A stretch of DNA of 64,000 nt from an uncultured Pelagibacteraceae bacterium (lineage in GTDB: Bacteria > Pseudomonadota > Alphaproteobacteria > Pelagibacterales > Pelagibacteraceae). Shown in pieces: positions 54,950-64,000 of this stretch. The stretch's first letter is position 1, and every line of letters begins with the position of its first letter. Position numbers and translations under genes: made by a program. Under the pieces are notes generated by a model, which saw nothing but the letters and a program-made list of their open reading frames with translations, was not told the origin of the DNA and did no database searches. The stretch is from assembly GCA_902524235.1 (NCBI GenBank), contig CABZCF010000005.1, forward strand, positions 1-64,000, written 5' to 3'.

Positions 54950-55324
54950 ATGTTAAAGATTTTATTTCATTTTTACAATTTATTATTAATCGTTTTATAC
55001 ATTTATCCCGGTAGTATCTTGGGGTTTTTAGTTTATAAAGATTTAAGTCGTCAGCCACAAATAACATCTGATTTTTTTTCAATTTCTTCTAATCATTTGT
55101 ATGTTTTTATTATACTTAGTTTACTTGGTCTTTTATCAATTAAAAAAAATTTATTATTATTTTTTTACTTAATTTTCATTTCAATATTTCTTGAAGTTTG
55201 CCATCTAATAATTCCAAATAGATCGTTTCAATTTTCCGACTTATTTGGTAATATATTAGGTGTTGTAATACCTTTTATAATCAACACGTTATATAAATTT
55301 AGGAAAAAAAATGAACACATTTGA
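54950..55324 (+). CDS. VanZ-like small membrane protein
   Basis: Hydrophobic TM segments, SSNHLYVFIILSLL, FLEVCHLIIPNRSFQFSDLFGNILGV. Confidence 0.65.
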   Translation: MLKILFHFYNLLLIVLYIYPGSILGFLVYKDLSRQPQITSDFFSISSNHLYVFIILSLLGLLSIKKNLLLFFYLIFISIFLEVCHLIIPNRSFQFSDLFGNILGVVIPFIINTLYKFRKKNEHI

Positions 55325-55619
55325 AGACAGAAAGAAAAGTTTTGAAAAAAAATTTGCTCATGATGAAGAATTGCAATTTAAAATTAATGCAAGGAAAAAT
55401 AAATATATTGCTGAATGGGTTTCAGATATTCTTGAATTTAAAGAAGACCAAAAAAAACAGTATATTCAAGATGTAATAAAAGCAGATTTTGCAGAGGCTG
55501 GTGATGAAGACGTTTTTAGAAAAATAAAATCTGACTTAATAGATAAAAATATCAATGATGATAAAATCAGATTGAAAATGAAAGAGCTTAATGAAAAGGC
55601 TAAGTCAGACTTTATGTAA
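55311..55619 (+). CDS. DUF1476 / alphaproteobacterial F1-ATPase zeta inhibitor family
   Basis: N-terminal FEDRKKSFEKKFAHDEELQFKINARKNK matches the zeta/DUF1476 pattern. Confidence 0.85.
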   Translation: MNTFEDRKKSFEKKFAHDEELQFKINARKNKYIAEWVSDILEFKEDQKKQYIQDVIKADFAEAGDEDVFRKIKSDLIDKNINDDKIRLKMKELNEKAKSDFM

Positions 55620-56100
55620 AATTTTTATTTTATTAATTTTTTTATCATCAGAAAGCTCTGGCAACGATAAAATATTTGGAATAGCAAAAGTAATCGATGG
55701 TGATACGATTTACATAAATAATTTTAAAATTCGTTTAAGTGGTATTGATGCACCTGAGAGTTATTATAAAGGTAAATCACAAGTTTGTAATTCTATTGAA
55801 AGTGGTGAAAAAATTTTTTGCGGCGATATATCAAAGAAAGCACTTAAAGATAAAATTAATAATCAATTTATTGTTTGCATTCCAGTGAATAAAGACAAGT
55901 ACAACAGAATCATTGCAGAATGTTTTATAGAACAAGAGAGCATATCCTCATATATGGTCAGAAATGGTTATGCTTTTGATTATACTAAATACTCAAAAGG
56001 TAAATATCAAAGTGATCAAAATTTTGCTAAAGAAAAAAAATTAGGGTTATGGACTATGAAATTTGAATATCCATGGTCATGGAGAAAAATAAATAAATAG
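55591..56100 (+). CDS. Thermonuclease (SNase) family nuclease with signal peptide
   Basis: VIDGDTIYINNFKIRLSGIDAPES, KDKYNRIIAECF, ARG-type pattern, C-terminal W-rich. Confidence 0.88.
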   Translation: MKRLSQTLCKIFILLIFLSSESSGNDKIFGIAKVIDGDTIYINNFKIRLSGIDAPESYYKGKSQVCNSIESGEKIFCGDISKKALKDKINNQFIVCIPVNKDKYNRIIAECFIEQESISSYMVRNGYAFDYTKYSKGKYQSDQNFAKEKKLGLWTMKFEYPWSWRKINK

Positions 56101-56109
56101 ATTATAAAA

Positions 56110-56715
56110 GTGTTAGTGATTTCATTAAAAAGGTATGTACTGTATTTTTTATTAATTTTTATTTCGGCTTGTTCTTCTATACCAAAAAATACAGCAGATG
56201 GATGCTCAATATTTTCTGAGAGATACATCTGGTATAAACATGCTAAAAAAACTGAATTAAAGTGGGGAACTCCAATTTATTTACAATTAGCTATTATTAA
56301 AATGGAGTCAGATTTCGATTGGCTTGCAAAACCTGAAAGATATAAATTGTTTAAAGTAATTCCATATAAAAGACCCTCCTCCTCATTTGGGTACTCGCAA
56401 GCTGTGAAAGGAACTTGGAAACAGTACAAAGAAGAAACTGGAAATAAATATGCATTAAGATCTAGATTTAAAGATAGTGTTGATTTTATTGGATGGTACA
56501 CAAATAAAACCGAAAAAATATTAAAAATTTCTAAAAAGGATGCCTTCAGGCAATACATAGCATACCATGAAGGTTGGGGAGCATACAAAAACTATAAAAA
56601 TAAACAGAAAGTTATTGGACTTGCCAAAAAAGTAGAGAAACAATCAAAAAAATATAAAAAACAGTTAAATGATTGTAAAAGCTCTTTAACAACAAAAAAA
56701 TATATTATTTTTTAA
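56110..56715 (+). CDS. Transglycosylase SLT-like lipoprotein
   Basis: Lipobox FISACSS, KMESDFDW, SSFGYSQAVKGTWKQYKEETG, YHEGWGAY. Confidence 0.78.
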   Translation: MLVISLKRYVLYFLLIFISACSSIPKNTADGCSIFSERYIWYKHAKKTELKWGTPIYLQLAIIKMESDFDWLAKPERYKLFKVIPYKRPSSSFGYSQAVKGTWKQYKEETGNKYALRSRFKDSVDFIGWYTNKTEKILKISKKDAFRQYIAYHEGWGAYKNYKNKQKVIGLAKKVEKQSKKYKKQLNDCKSSLTTKKYIIF

Positions 56716-59700
56716 CGAAGTTGTTTCTTCAACTCAATATCAATTGCATCTATTCTTTTTGTATTTTTTGCAAGAGCCAAATACATTGCTGGGGTTACAT
56801 AAAGTGTAAAAAATGTGGAAATTAACATTCCACCAAGTATTGTACAACCAACCGCTAATCTTGATCCTTCGCCAGCGCCAGGTCCTATATTGCCTATAAC
56901 CAAAGGTATCATTGCAATCATTGTGCTTAATGATGTCATAATAATTGGTCTGAACCTTAAATAACATGCTTCTTTTAAAGCGGTCTCAATGTTTTTCCCT
57001 GCTACACGTAATTGATTAGTGTAGTCAACTATTAAGATACTATTTTTAGTTGATATACCAATTAATATGATCAAAGCTATCTGCGAAAATACGTTAATCG
57101 AGCTATTGAGGAAAAGTATAAAAACTAATCCTCCAAAAACAGCTAATGGTACTGTAAGTATTATGATAAAAGGATGAATAAAAGAATTGAATGTAGCAGA
57201 CATCACTAAATAAGCTGTCAACAAAGCTAAAGCAAAAATAATATATAATTCATTACTTGTCTCTTTGAGTTCTTCAGACTTTCCTTTCCATGTAATTTGT
57301 TTATCTGATGCAACTACAGACATGGTATTTTCTAAAAATTTAATTGCTTCATTTAAAGTGTAATTTTCACTCAAATCCGCAGAAATAGTTACTGCCCTTT
57401 GTCTATTATACCTCGACAATTTATTTGCAGAACCCTCCTCTTTATACTCAACTAAGTTTGCAAGAGAAATAAGTTCACCAGAATTTTCTGACCTTACGAA
57501 AATTTTACTTAAACCCTGTTGATTTTTTCTATCATCTTTATATTGCTGTAAAATTATTGGATATTCCTTACCTAATTTATTAAATTTAGTAACTATTTTA
57601 CCTCCATAAAGTGTTTCTAAGGTTTCACCAATAGTTTTAATTGAAATACCAAGATCTTTGGCTTTAGTTTTATTTATCAGTAATTTTATCTCAGGTCTAT
57701 TTCTTGTATAATCAGACTCTATTCTTGATAAATTAGAGTTTTCTCTCATTGCTCTTATCACTTTTTTTTGTGTTTCTTCAAGATCTTCGTAAGTATTTCC
57801 ATAAATCACCATTTGAACAGGTTTGTTATAATTAGACGTTCTTATAGATTGTGGAGAAATTGGAAAAGCTAGTGTTTGAGGAACAGTTACAATTTTTCCA
57901 ATTGCCTTCCTCATTATATTTTGTGAATTTTCTGATCTATTTTTCCAATTGTCTAATAAAGATATTATTAAAAAACTATTATCAGCTCCAAAACCGGGCA
58001 CAATCATTAAAAATTTTTTATAAGGACTATTGTCATCTTTTAAAAGAGGTATTAGCCTTCTTTCTACATCTTCAGCCCTTTGTTGAGTATAATCAAAAGA
58101 ACTTCCTTCATCTGTGAATCCAATAACTAGATAGGCTCCTCTGTCCTCTAGCGGCAATAATTCTTTTTTTGTAAAATTGTATAAAAGTGTAGATCCAATA
58201 ATTATTAAAAATATAAATCCAATTATTATATTTTTACGATATAACCAGAACTGAAGAGTATCTTTATAAAAATTTGAAAATCCAATAAAAAACTTATTAA
58301 AGTTTTTAACTAAAATATTTGATTTTTTTTTGTTATCCAAAAATTTACTACCTAGCATTGGTGAAAGTGTTAATGCGACTAAAGACGAGACTACGATAGC
58401 AAATGACAAAGCAATTGCAGTTTCTTTAAATAATGTACCAGCTATTCCCTCTATAAAGATGAGTGGTAAGAATACCGCTACCAATATTAATGTAGTAGCT
58501 ATTATTGCAAAAGTTATTTGTTTCGATCCTTTAAATGCTGCTACTAGCGGTGTTTCTCCCTGTTCAATTCTTCGATAAATAGCATCGGTCATTATAACCG
58601 AGTCATCTGTGATTATACCTATCGCTAAAATAAAACTTAAAAGTACAAAAATATTAATTGATAAATCAAATATATATATACCTAAAAAGGTTGCTATAAG
58701 ACTTACCGGTAATGCAATTGCGGGAACTATAACAGCTTTTAAATTTCCTAAAAATAAATAAATGATTATTACAACTAAAACGAATGCAATAAACAAAGTT
58801 TTATACACTTCATTAATTGCTACACTTATATATGTGGCTCTATTAAAGGCTACTTCTAAGTTTAATCCAGCTGGTAAATTAGGCTTAATTTTTTTAATTT
58901 TATCTTTAATATCATTTGATAATTCAACTGTTGATGCACCACTACGAGCATAAATTCCTATACCAACAGAATTATAGTTTAATGCATTTTTACTTTGTGA
59001 TCTAAAAAATGCCTTTTCAGATACTGGTCCAAATTCTATTTCAGCTACATCCGATAATCTAACAACATTATTTTTAACTTTTTTTATTGGAAGTTGTTTT
59101 AGCTTTTCTAAATCGTTGTATGATTTATCAATATTAAGGGTTAAATCTTTGTTATCTGCCTCAAGAGATCCTGCAGGTAATCTGACATTTTCTTTATTAA
59201 GAGCTAATTCCACCTCATGAGTAGTCAAGTTATATGCAGCTAATTTTATAGGATCTATCCAAACTCTAACACTTAGTTCTCTTAAACCTCCAGTTCTTAT
59301 TCTTCCAACATTTTTAATACTTGAAAATTGATCAATTAAATACCTTTCAACATAATCTCCTAATTCTAAGTCGCTCCAAGTTGGTGAAGACAAAGATAAC
59401 CACATAGTTGTGGTAAAACCAGCAGCCTGTTTTAAAATTCTTGGAGGATCAGACTCTGATGGAAGTCTCTCAACAACTCTGGCCACTCTTTCTCTTATAT
59501 CATTAGCTGCATCATCTAAATCTACATCTGTGTCAAATTCGATGTTTATTTTACTTTTTCCATTTTCAGATGATGAGTCTATATTTTTAATACCTTCAGC
59601 ACCTCCTATAACTTCTTCTAGAACTTGAGTTACTTCTTCATCTACTATTTGTGATGATGCTGATGAATATTCAACATTTACTTGAACGACTGGTGGCTGT

Positions 59701-59822
59701 AATCCAGATGGTAATTCTCTAACAGGTAATTTCCAAAAAACAAATGACCCAAACAACACCAATATTAAAGATAATACCCATGAAAATGCTGGCCGTTTAA
59801 TACTTAATTCTGTTATTAACAT
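56712..59822 (-). CDS. RND efflux transporter (HAE-1/AcrB-like)
   Basis: 1036 aa, N-terminal LSIKRPAFSWVLSLILVLFGSFVFWKLPVRELP, GIITDDSVIMTDAI, GISTKNSILIVDYTNQLR. Confidence 0.94.
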   Translation of the reverse strand: MLITELSIKRPAFSWVLSLILVLFGSFVFWKLPVRELPSGLQPPVVQVNVEYSSASSQIVDEEVTQVLEEVIGGAEGIKNIDSSSENGKSKINIEFDTDVDLDDAANDIRERVARVVERLPSESDPPRILKQAAGFTTTMWLSLSSPTWSDLELGDYVERYLIDQFSSIKNVGRIRTGGLRELSVRVWIDPIKLAAYNLTTHEVELALNKENVRLPAGSLEADNKDLTLNIDKSYNDLEKLKQLPIKKVKNNVVRLSDVAEIEFGPVSEKAFFRSQSKNALNYNSVGIGIYARSGASTVELSNDIKDKIKKIKPNLPAGLNLEVAFNRATYISVAINEVYKTLFIAFVLVVIIIYLFLGNLKAVIVPAIALPVSLIATFLGIYIFDLSINIFVLLSFILAIGIITDDSVIMTDAIYRRIEQGETPLVAAFKGSKQITFAIIATTLILVAVFLPLIFIEGIAGTLFKETAIALSFAIVVSSLVALTLSPMLGSKFLDNKKKSNILVKNFNKFFIGFSNFYKDTLQFWLYRKNIIIGFIFLIIIGSTLLYNFTKKELLPLEDRGAYLVIGFTDEGSSFDYTQQRAEDVERRLIPLLKDDNSPYKKFLMIVPGFGADNSFLIISLLDNWKNRSENSQNIMRKAIGKIVTVPQTLAFPISPQSIRTSNYNKPVQMVIYGNTYEDLEETQKKVIRAMRENSNLSRIESDYTRNRPEIKLLINKTKAKDLGISIKTIGETLETLYGGKIVTKFNKLGKEYPIILQQYKDDRKNQQGLSKIFVRSENSGELISLANLVEYKEEGSANKLSRYNRQRAVTISADLSENYTLNEAIKFLENTMSVVASDKQITWKGKSEELKETSNELYIIFALALLTAYLVMSATFNSFIHPFIIILTVPLAVFGGLVFILFLNSSINVFSQIALIILIGISTKNSILIVDYTNQLRVAGKNIETALKEACYLRFRPIIMTSLSTMIAMIPLVIGNIGPGAGEGSRLAVGCTILGGMLISTFFTLYVTPAMYLALAKNTKRIDAIDIELKKQLR

Positions 59823-60691
59823 TATTTATTTAGTGGTTTAATTTTTCCGTTAGGTCTGACTTTTTTTAAACCCTCAGCAACAATAATATCACCTGCATTC
59901 AACCCAGAAGTAACTTCTACTTTGCCTTCGTTTCTAAGTCCAATTTGAATTTCAGATCTATTTGCGATATTGTCCTTAGAAACTTTATATACGTAAGCTT
60001 TATTACCCTCTAGGATTATACTTGTGTCTGGAATACTTAAAGAGTCTCTTTTATTAGTACTTAATGTTATTTCTAATAATGAACCTGGAATGAGTTCATA
60101 ATCAGGATTATCTATTTTAACTCTAGTTAATATACTTCTTGTTTCAGCATTTATCCTGCTTGCAACACCGTCAATTTTTCCATTATAGATTTTGTCTTTA
60201 ATGCCAGAAAACTTAGCTATTACAGACAAATCTTTTTTAATAACAGTTGCAAAGTTTTCAGGTATTTTCAGATCTACATATATTTCGGAACTATCATCTA
60301 ATGTTACGATTACAGAGTTTTCTGATCCAAGTACATCTTCCGTAATACCTCTTACACCTAATACACCACTAAAAGGTGCTATAATATTTTCACTTTTTAA
60401 CTTTACAATTATCTCACCCTTTTTCACAAATTTTTTTAGATTTAAATCTGAGATAAGATTACTTTTTTCAATTCTAAAAGTTTTGGTTTTTTTTGAGATT
60501 GCAGTTCCAAAACTTTCAATATTATCTGAAAATTCATTTTTTATCACCTCAGAAACGATTATTGATGGGGGTGGTCTTTTACTAAACTTTTTTTTAAAAT
60601 GATTACCAATCATAGTCCTACCAATAATGACTGATGCAATGATCAAGAAAAAAATAATAATTATCGTTGTGATTTTAGTTGATCTTTTCAT
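59822..60691 (-). CDS. RND periplasmic adaptor (membrane fusion protein)
   Basis: N-terminal TM, barrel-sandwich IIAPFSGVLGVRGITEDVLG, immediately upstream of RND gene. Confidence 0.88.
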   Translation of the reverse strand: MKRSTKITTIIIIFFLIIASVIIGRTMIGNHFKKKFSKRPPPSIIVSEVIKNEFSDNIESFGTAISKKTKTFRIEKSNLISDLNLKKFVKKGEIIVKLKSENIIAPFSGVLGVRGITEDVLGSENSVIVTLDDSSEIYVDLKIPENFATVIKKDLSVIAKFSGIKDKIYNGKIDGVASRINAETRSILTRVKIDNPDYELIPGSLLEITLSTNKRDSLSIPDTSIILEGNKAYVYKVSKDNIANRSEIQIGLRNEGKVEVTSGLNAGDIIVAEGLKKVRPNGKIKPLNK

Positions 60692-61509
60692 TTAAATATC
60701 TTCCCATATTCAGCCCAAGAGCCGTCATATATTGTTGGATTATAATTATTATTAATTAGAGAATATGCAAGCGCTAAAACGCATGAAGTAATACCTGAAC
60801 CGCAGGAAAAGACCACATTATTTTTATCTATGTTACTAATTATATTATGAAATATAATTTTCAATTCTTCTTTACCTTTAAATGTTTTGTCATCTTTAAT
60901 TACATTATTAAATGGTATGCAAATTGAATTTATAATAGAACCACTCCTAACTCCTTCCCGTGGCTCCTTTGTCTTGCCTTCAAACCTGTCTTTACTACGA
61001 GCATCTACTAAACTAAATACTTTGTTTTCTATATTTTGATTTATTTCATCTAAATTTTTAACCATAAATTTATTTTCATATGCCTTATAGTTTGACAATT
61101 TTAATTGAGTATGATCATCGGTAATTGGAAAATTATTTTTCTTCCATTTTTCTAACCCACCATTCAATACACTAACTAATTTTTTACTATGGCCAAAATA
61201 TAGAAGCATATACCAAAGTCTACATGAACTGAGGACTTTTGAATTATCGTAAATCACAATTTTATCATTGTTTGATATTCCATTTGACGACATTATTTTT
61301 TCCCACATATCTTTATTTGGAAGCATGTGAGGTAAATTAGATTTCAGGTCTGAATTTTTATCTATATCAAAATAAATAGCCTTGGGTATATGTTCTGAAC
61401 TATACTCTTTTAAACTATTTCTATTTTCACTCGGTAGATGCCATGAACTATCAATAATTTTTACTTTATCTTTATTTTCGAACAACCATTCTGTTGATAC
61501 TAAAGACAT
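60688..61509 (-). CDS. sseA: 3-mercaptopyruvate/thiosulfate sulfurtransferase (tandem rhodanese)
   Basis: Two rhodanese domains, catalytic loop FSCGSGITSCVLALA. Confidence 0.92.
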   Translation of the reverse strand: MSLVSTEWLFENKDKVKIIDSSWHLPSENRNSLKEYSSEHIPKAIYFDIDKNSDLKSNLPHMLPNKDMWEKIMSSNGISNNDKIVIYDNSKVLSSCRLWYMLLYFGHSKKLVSVLNGGLEKWKKNNFPITDDHTQLKLSNYKAYENKFMVKNLDEINQNIENKVFSLVDARSKDRFEGKTKEPREGVRSGSIINSICIPFNNVIKDDKTFKGKEELKIIFHNIISNIDKNNVVFSCGSGITSCVLALAYSLINNNYNPTIYDGSWAEYGKIFK

Positions 61510-61514
61510 TTAAT

Positions 61515-61955
61515 TTATTTTTCTAAATATTTTTGATGATAATCTTCGGCTTTACAATAATTTTTACTCTCAGAAATATTAGTTACTATTTTTCCATTAA
61601 ATTTGTTATTAGTTTTATTTAAAACTTTTTCAGCAGTCTGTTTTTGGTTTTCTGATGTATAAAAAATCTCACTTCTGTATTGAGTTCCAATGTCATAACC
61701 TTGTTGATTCAGTGTCGTAGGGTCGTGTATTTCAAAAAAAAAATCTAATATTTGTTCGAAAGAAATCACTTTATTATCAAACTCGATTTTAACAACTTCA
61801 GCATGATTTGTTTTACCGGTACAAACTTCTTTGTATGTTGTTTTGGAATTAATTCCTCCACAATATCCAACTTCAGTTTTTAATACACCATTTAGTTTAC
61901 TGAATTTAATTTCAGGTCCCCAAAAACAACCAGCTGCAAGTATTGCTATTTCCAT
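61515..61955 (-). CDS. msrA: Peptide methionine-S-sulfoxide reductase A
   Basis: AAGCFWGPEIKFSKLNGVLKTEVGYCGG, EDYHQKYLEK. Confidence 0.95.
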   Translation of the reverse strand: MEIAILAAGCFWGPEIKFSKLNGVLKTEVGYCGGINSKTTYKEVCTGKTNHAEVVKIEFDNKVISFEQILDFFFEIHDPTTLNQQGYDIGTQYRSEIFYTSENQKQTAEKVLNKTNNKFNGKIVTNISESKNYCKAEDYHQKYLEK

Positions 61956-61989
61956 TGATATAAATTTATAATTGTCTTAAGTTAATTAC

Positions 61990-62871
61990 ATGCTCTCCAA
62001 AAATCAATTAGGCTTTTTGTACATGTTTATGTCTGTTTGTGCCTTTTCTTTAATGGATCTAGTCGTTAAATGGTCAAATGAATATCCTTTAGGACAAGTC
62101 CTTTTTTTTAGGGGTTTTGTAGGTGCCGTTATATATTTCTTGATAATACCAAGAGAAAGAATAAAGAATTTTTATTATACAAAAAGAGCTGGACTACATT
62201 TTTTGAGATGTTTCTTTGGTCTTATAGCTTTGCTATCGATATTTACGGCATTAAGAAATTTACCTTTAGCAACCGTTGTGAGTATATCTTTCGCAGCACC
62301 TATATTCACAACCATTTTTTCAATTTTCTTTTTAAGTGAGAAAGTTGGAATTTATAGATGGCTTGCAGTGTTAATTGGATTTATAGGTATTGTAATTATA
62401 GCCGAACCAGGATTCACCGAACTCAATATATTTTATATTTACCCAATTATTTTTTGTCTAGGAATGGCATATGTGGCAATTTCAATAAGACAATTATCTA
62501 AAACAGAACCAGTTTGGTTAATCTCACTTTATTTTTCTATTGCTATAACTATTATAAGTCTAATCTCTATTCCTAGTGGATGGATTATGCCTAGTTTGAA
62601 TGATTTAATTATATTATCTCTTTTAGGGGTATTTGGCGGAGTCGCAAATTTATGGTTAAGTCAATCATATAAATTTTCAGAGGTGTCTTTAGTTACACCT
62701 TTAAAGTATTTGGCACTTGTTTTTGCAATTATCTTTGGTTACTTTATTTGGGACGAAGTACCTACTTTGAAGACATTATCTGGAGCTATTTTAGTAATAT
62801 TGTCATCAATAATAATTTTTAGAAGAGAAATTCAATTAAAGAAACAGGTATCAGTTCAAAGACATGACTAA
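61990..62871 (+). CDS. DMT-superfamily EamA transporter
   Basis: Ten-TM pattern, two EamA repeats. Confidence 0.9.
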   Translation: MLSKNQLGFLYMFMSVCAFSLMDLVVKWSNEYPLGQVLFFRGFVGAVIYFLIIPRERIKNFYYTKRAGLHFLRCFFGLIALLSIFTALRNLPLATVVSISFAAPIFTTIFSIFFLSEKVGIYRWLAVLIGFIGIVIIAEPGFTELNIFYIYPIIFCLGMAYVAISIRQLSKTEPVWLISLYFSIAITIISLISIPSGWIMPSLNDLIILSLLGVFGGVANLWLSQSYKFSEVSLVTPLKYLALVFAIIFGYFIWDEVPTLKTLSGAILVILSSIIIFRREIQLKKQVSVQRHD

Positions 62872-63490
62872 GCCTCCTCATTACTGGAAAAAAGCAAAAA
62901 ATTATTTGTCAAGTAAAGATAAAGTGATGAAAAATTTAATTAAAAGATACGATGATACTACCTTAAGTACACGCAAGGATGTATTTTATTCTCTTTGTAA
63001 AAGTATTATAGGACAACAAATAAGTGTAGCTGCCGCTAATTCGGTTTATAAAAAATTTAATACTGCTTGCAAAGGTAAGATAACACCACAAAGTGTTAAA
63101 AAACTAGGTATTACTAAATTAAAAAAATGTGGGTTAAGTAAACAAAAAGCTAAAGGAATAAAGGAACTTTCAATAAAATTTATTAATAAATCTTTTGATC
63201 CTAGTTTAATAAAAAAAATGAATGATGAAGAAGCAATAGAATATTTATCAACTTTAAGACAGATAGGAAGATGGTCAGCAGAAATGATTTTATTATTCAC
63301 ATTTAATAGATCAAATATTTGGCCTGTGCAGGATATAGGTTTGTTGAGAGCTATTTCTAATAATTATAATAAAAAATATCTTCCACCAATGAGTTTTGTG
63401 AAAAAATTATCCAAAATATATTCTCCGTATTGTTCAGTTGCTACATGGTATTTATGGAGATCTATTGATGATGAACCTATTCAGTATTAA
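62864..63490 (+). CDS. DNA-3-methyladenine glycosylase II family (AlkA-like, HhH-GPD)
   Basis: CKSIIGQQISVAAANSVYKKF, LRQIGRWSAEMILLFTFNRSNIWPVQDIGLLRAI. Confidence 0.88.
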   Translation: MTKPPHYWKKAKNYLSSKDKVMKNLIKRYDDTTLSTRKDVFYSLCKSIIGQQISVAAANSVYKKFNTACKGKITPQSVKKLGITKLKKCGLSKQKAKGIKELSIKFINKSFDPSLIKKMNDEEAIEYLSTLRQIGRWSAEMILLFTFNRSNIWPVQDIGLLRAISNNYNKKYLPPMSFVKKLSKIYSPYCSVATWYLWRSIDDEPIQY

Positions 63491-63773
63491 ATCCCTCAAC
63501 AATTTGTAAATTTCTTTTGCAGGTTTGTTTAACAATATTCCACTTTTCTTGATACTCTGCAGAGTTATGACACTTTAGTGCTTTATTAAAGCTTGGAAAT
63601 TCCCATATAACAGTTCTTATAAACTCATCTCCATCAATTAAATGATATCTTCCACCCCTAATTATTGGTTTACCCCCAAACTCCTTTATGATTGGTGTCG
63701 CTTTTTCAGCATACTCCTTAAGTTTTTCTAAATCATCAATTTGTTTATATGTTGCTATCCAATAACCTTTCAT
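63477..63773 (-). CDS. DUF1330 family protein
   Basis: MKGYWIATYKQIDDLEKLKEYAEKATPIIKEFGGKPIIRGG; start chosen at ATG 63773 (ATGA overlap with upstream CDS). Confidence 0.85.
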   Translation of the reverse strand: MKGYWIATYKQIDDLEKLKEYAEKATPIIKEFGGKPIIRGGRYHLIDGDEFIRTVIWEFPSFNKALKCHNSAEYQEKWNIVKQTCKRNLQIVEGFNTE

Positions 63774-64000
63774 TCTTGTATCCATTTTTTATATTTAAGT
63801 TCGTTATTTTTTATATAGTTTGGCAAATGTGAAACCTCAATTTTTTCTAATTTTTCACCTTCACCTATTTTATAAACTCTTTTATCAGCTTTGAGATTAT
63901 AAATTGTTTTTTGATTAGATATAATGTCCTGTATATCTTCTATGTCTAAAGATGATTTTTCAAATTCGTTGTGATGTAGATATGAATTTAATTTGTGTTT
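63770..64000 (-). CDS. C-terminal part of an unidentified protein (truncated by window end)
   Basis: Open frame on minus strand reads KHKLNSYLHHNEFEKSSLDIEDIQDIISNQKTIYNLKADKRVYKIGEGEKLEKIEVSHLPNYIKNNELKYKKWIQE*; ATGA coupling to DUF1330 gene. Confidence 0.65.
   Translation of the reverse strand, partial: KHKLNSYLHHNEFEKSSLDIEDIQDIISNQKTIYNLKADKRVYKIGEGEKLEKIEVSHLPNYIKNNELKYKKWIQE

Overview
AT-rich, extremely gene-dense alphaproteobacterial chromosome segment. Gene content, order and tiny spacers look like SAR11 / Candidatus Pelagibacter (inferred from recall, no search run). It is mostly core genome: 3' end of sdhA-sdhB-mmsA-mdh-sucCDAB-lpd; a 3-gene accessory cassette (PhyH-type dioxygenase, SAM methyltransferase, EgtD-like histidine methyltransferase); priA; atpHAGDC; rppH-ctpA-rsfS-nadD-proA-proB-obg-rpmA-rplU; gloB-metW-metX with a SAM-II-like riboswitch; hisC-tyrA; NlpC/P60-AmpG-TrkH; class I lysS-pyrD-rpmB-yhhQ; a polyamine operon (ODC-like, deoxyhypusine synthase-like, AguB, AguA); regA/actR; bioY; polA; chvI-chvG-ahcY-tsaE-amgK-murU; gpmA; F1-ATPase zeta-inhibitor family (DUF1476); nuclease; lytic transglycosylase; RND efflux; sseA-msrA; EamA; alkA. 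No rRNA, tRNA, CRISPR, IS element or prophage was recognised. The best candidates for something undescribed are the PhyH/methyltransferase/EgtD cassette (11026-13858), whose first two genes differ in arginine codon usage, and the unusually long noncoding region after it (13859-14191), which has possible RNA structure. Both are hypotheses from reading only.
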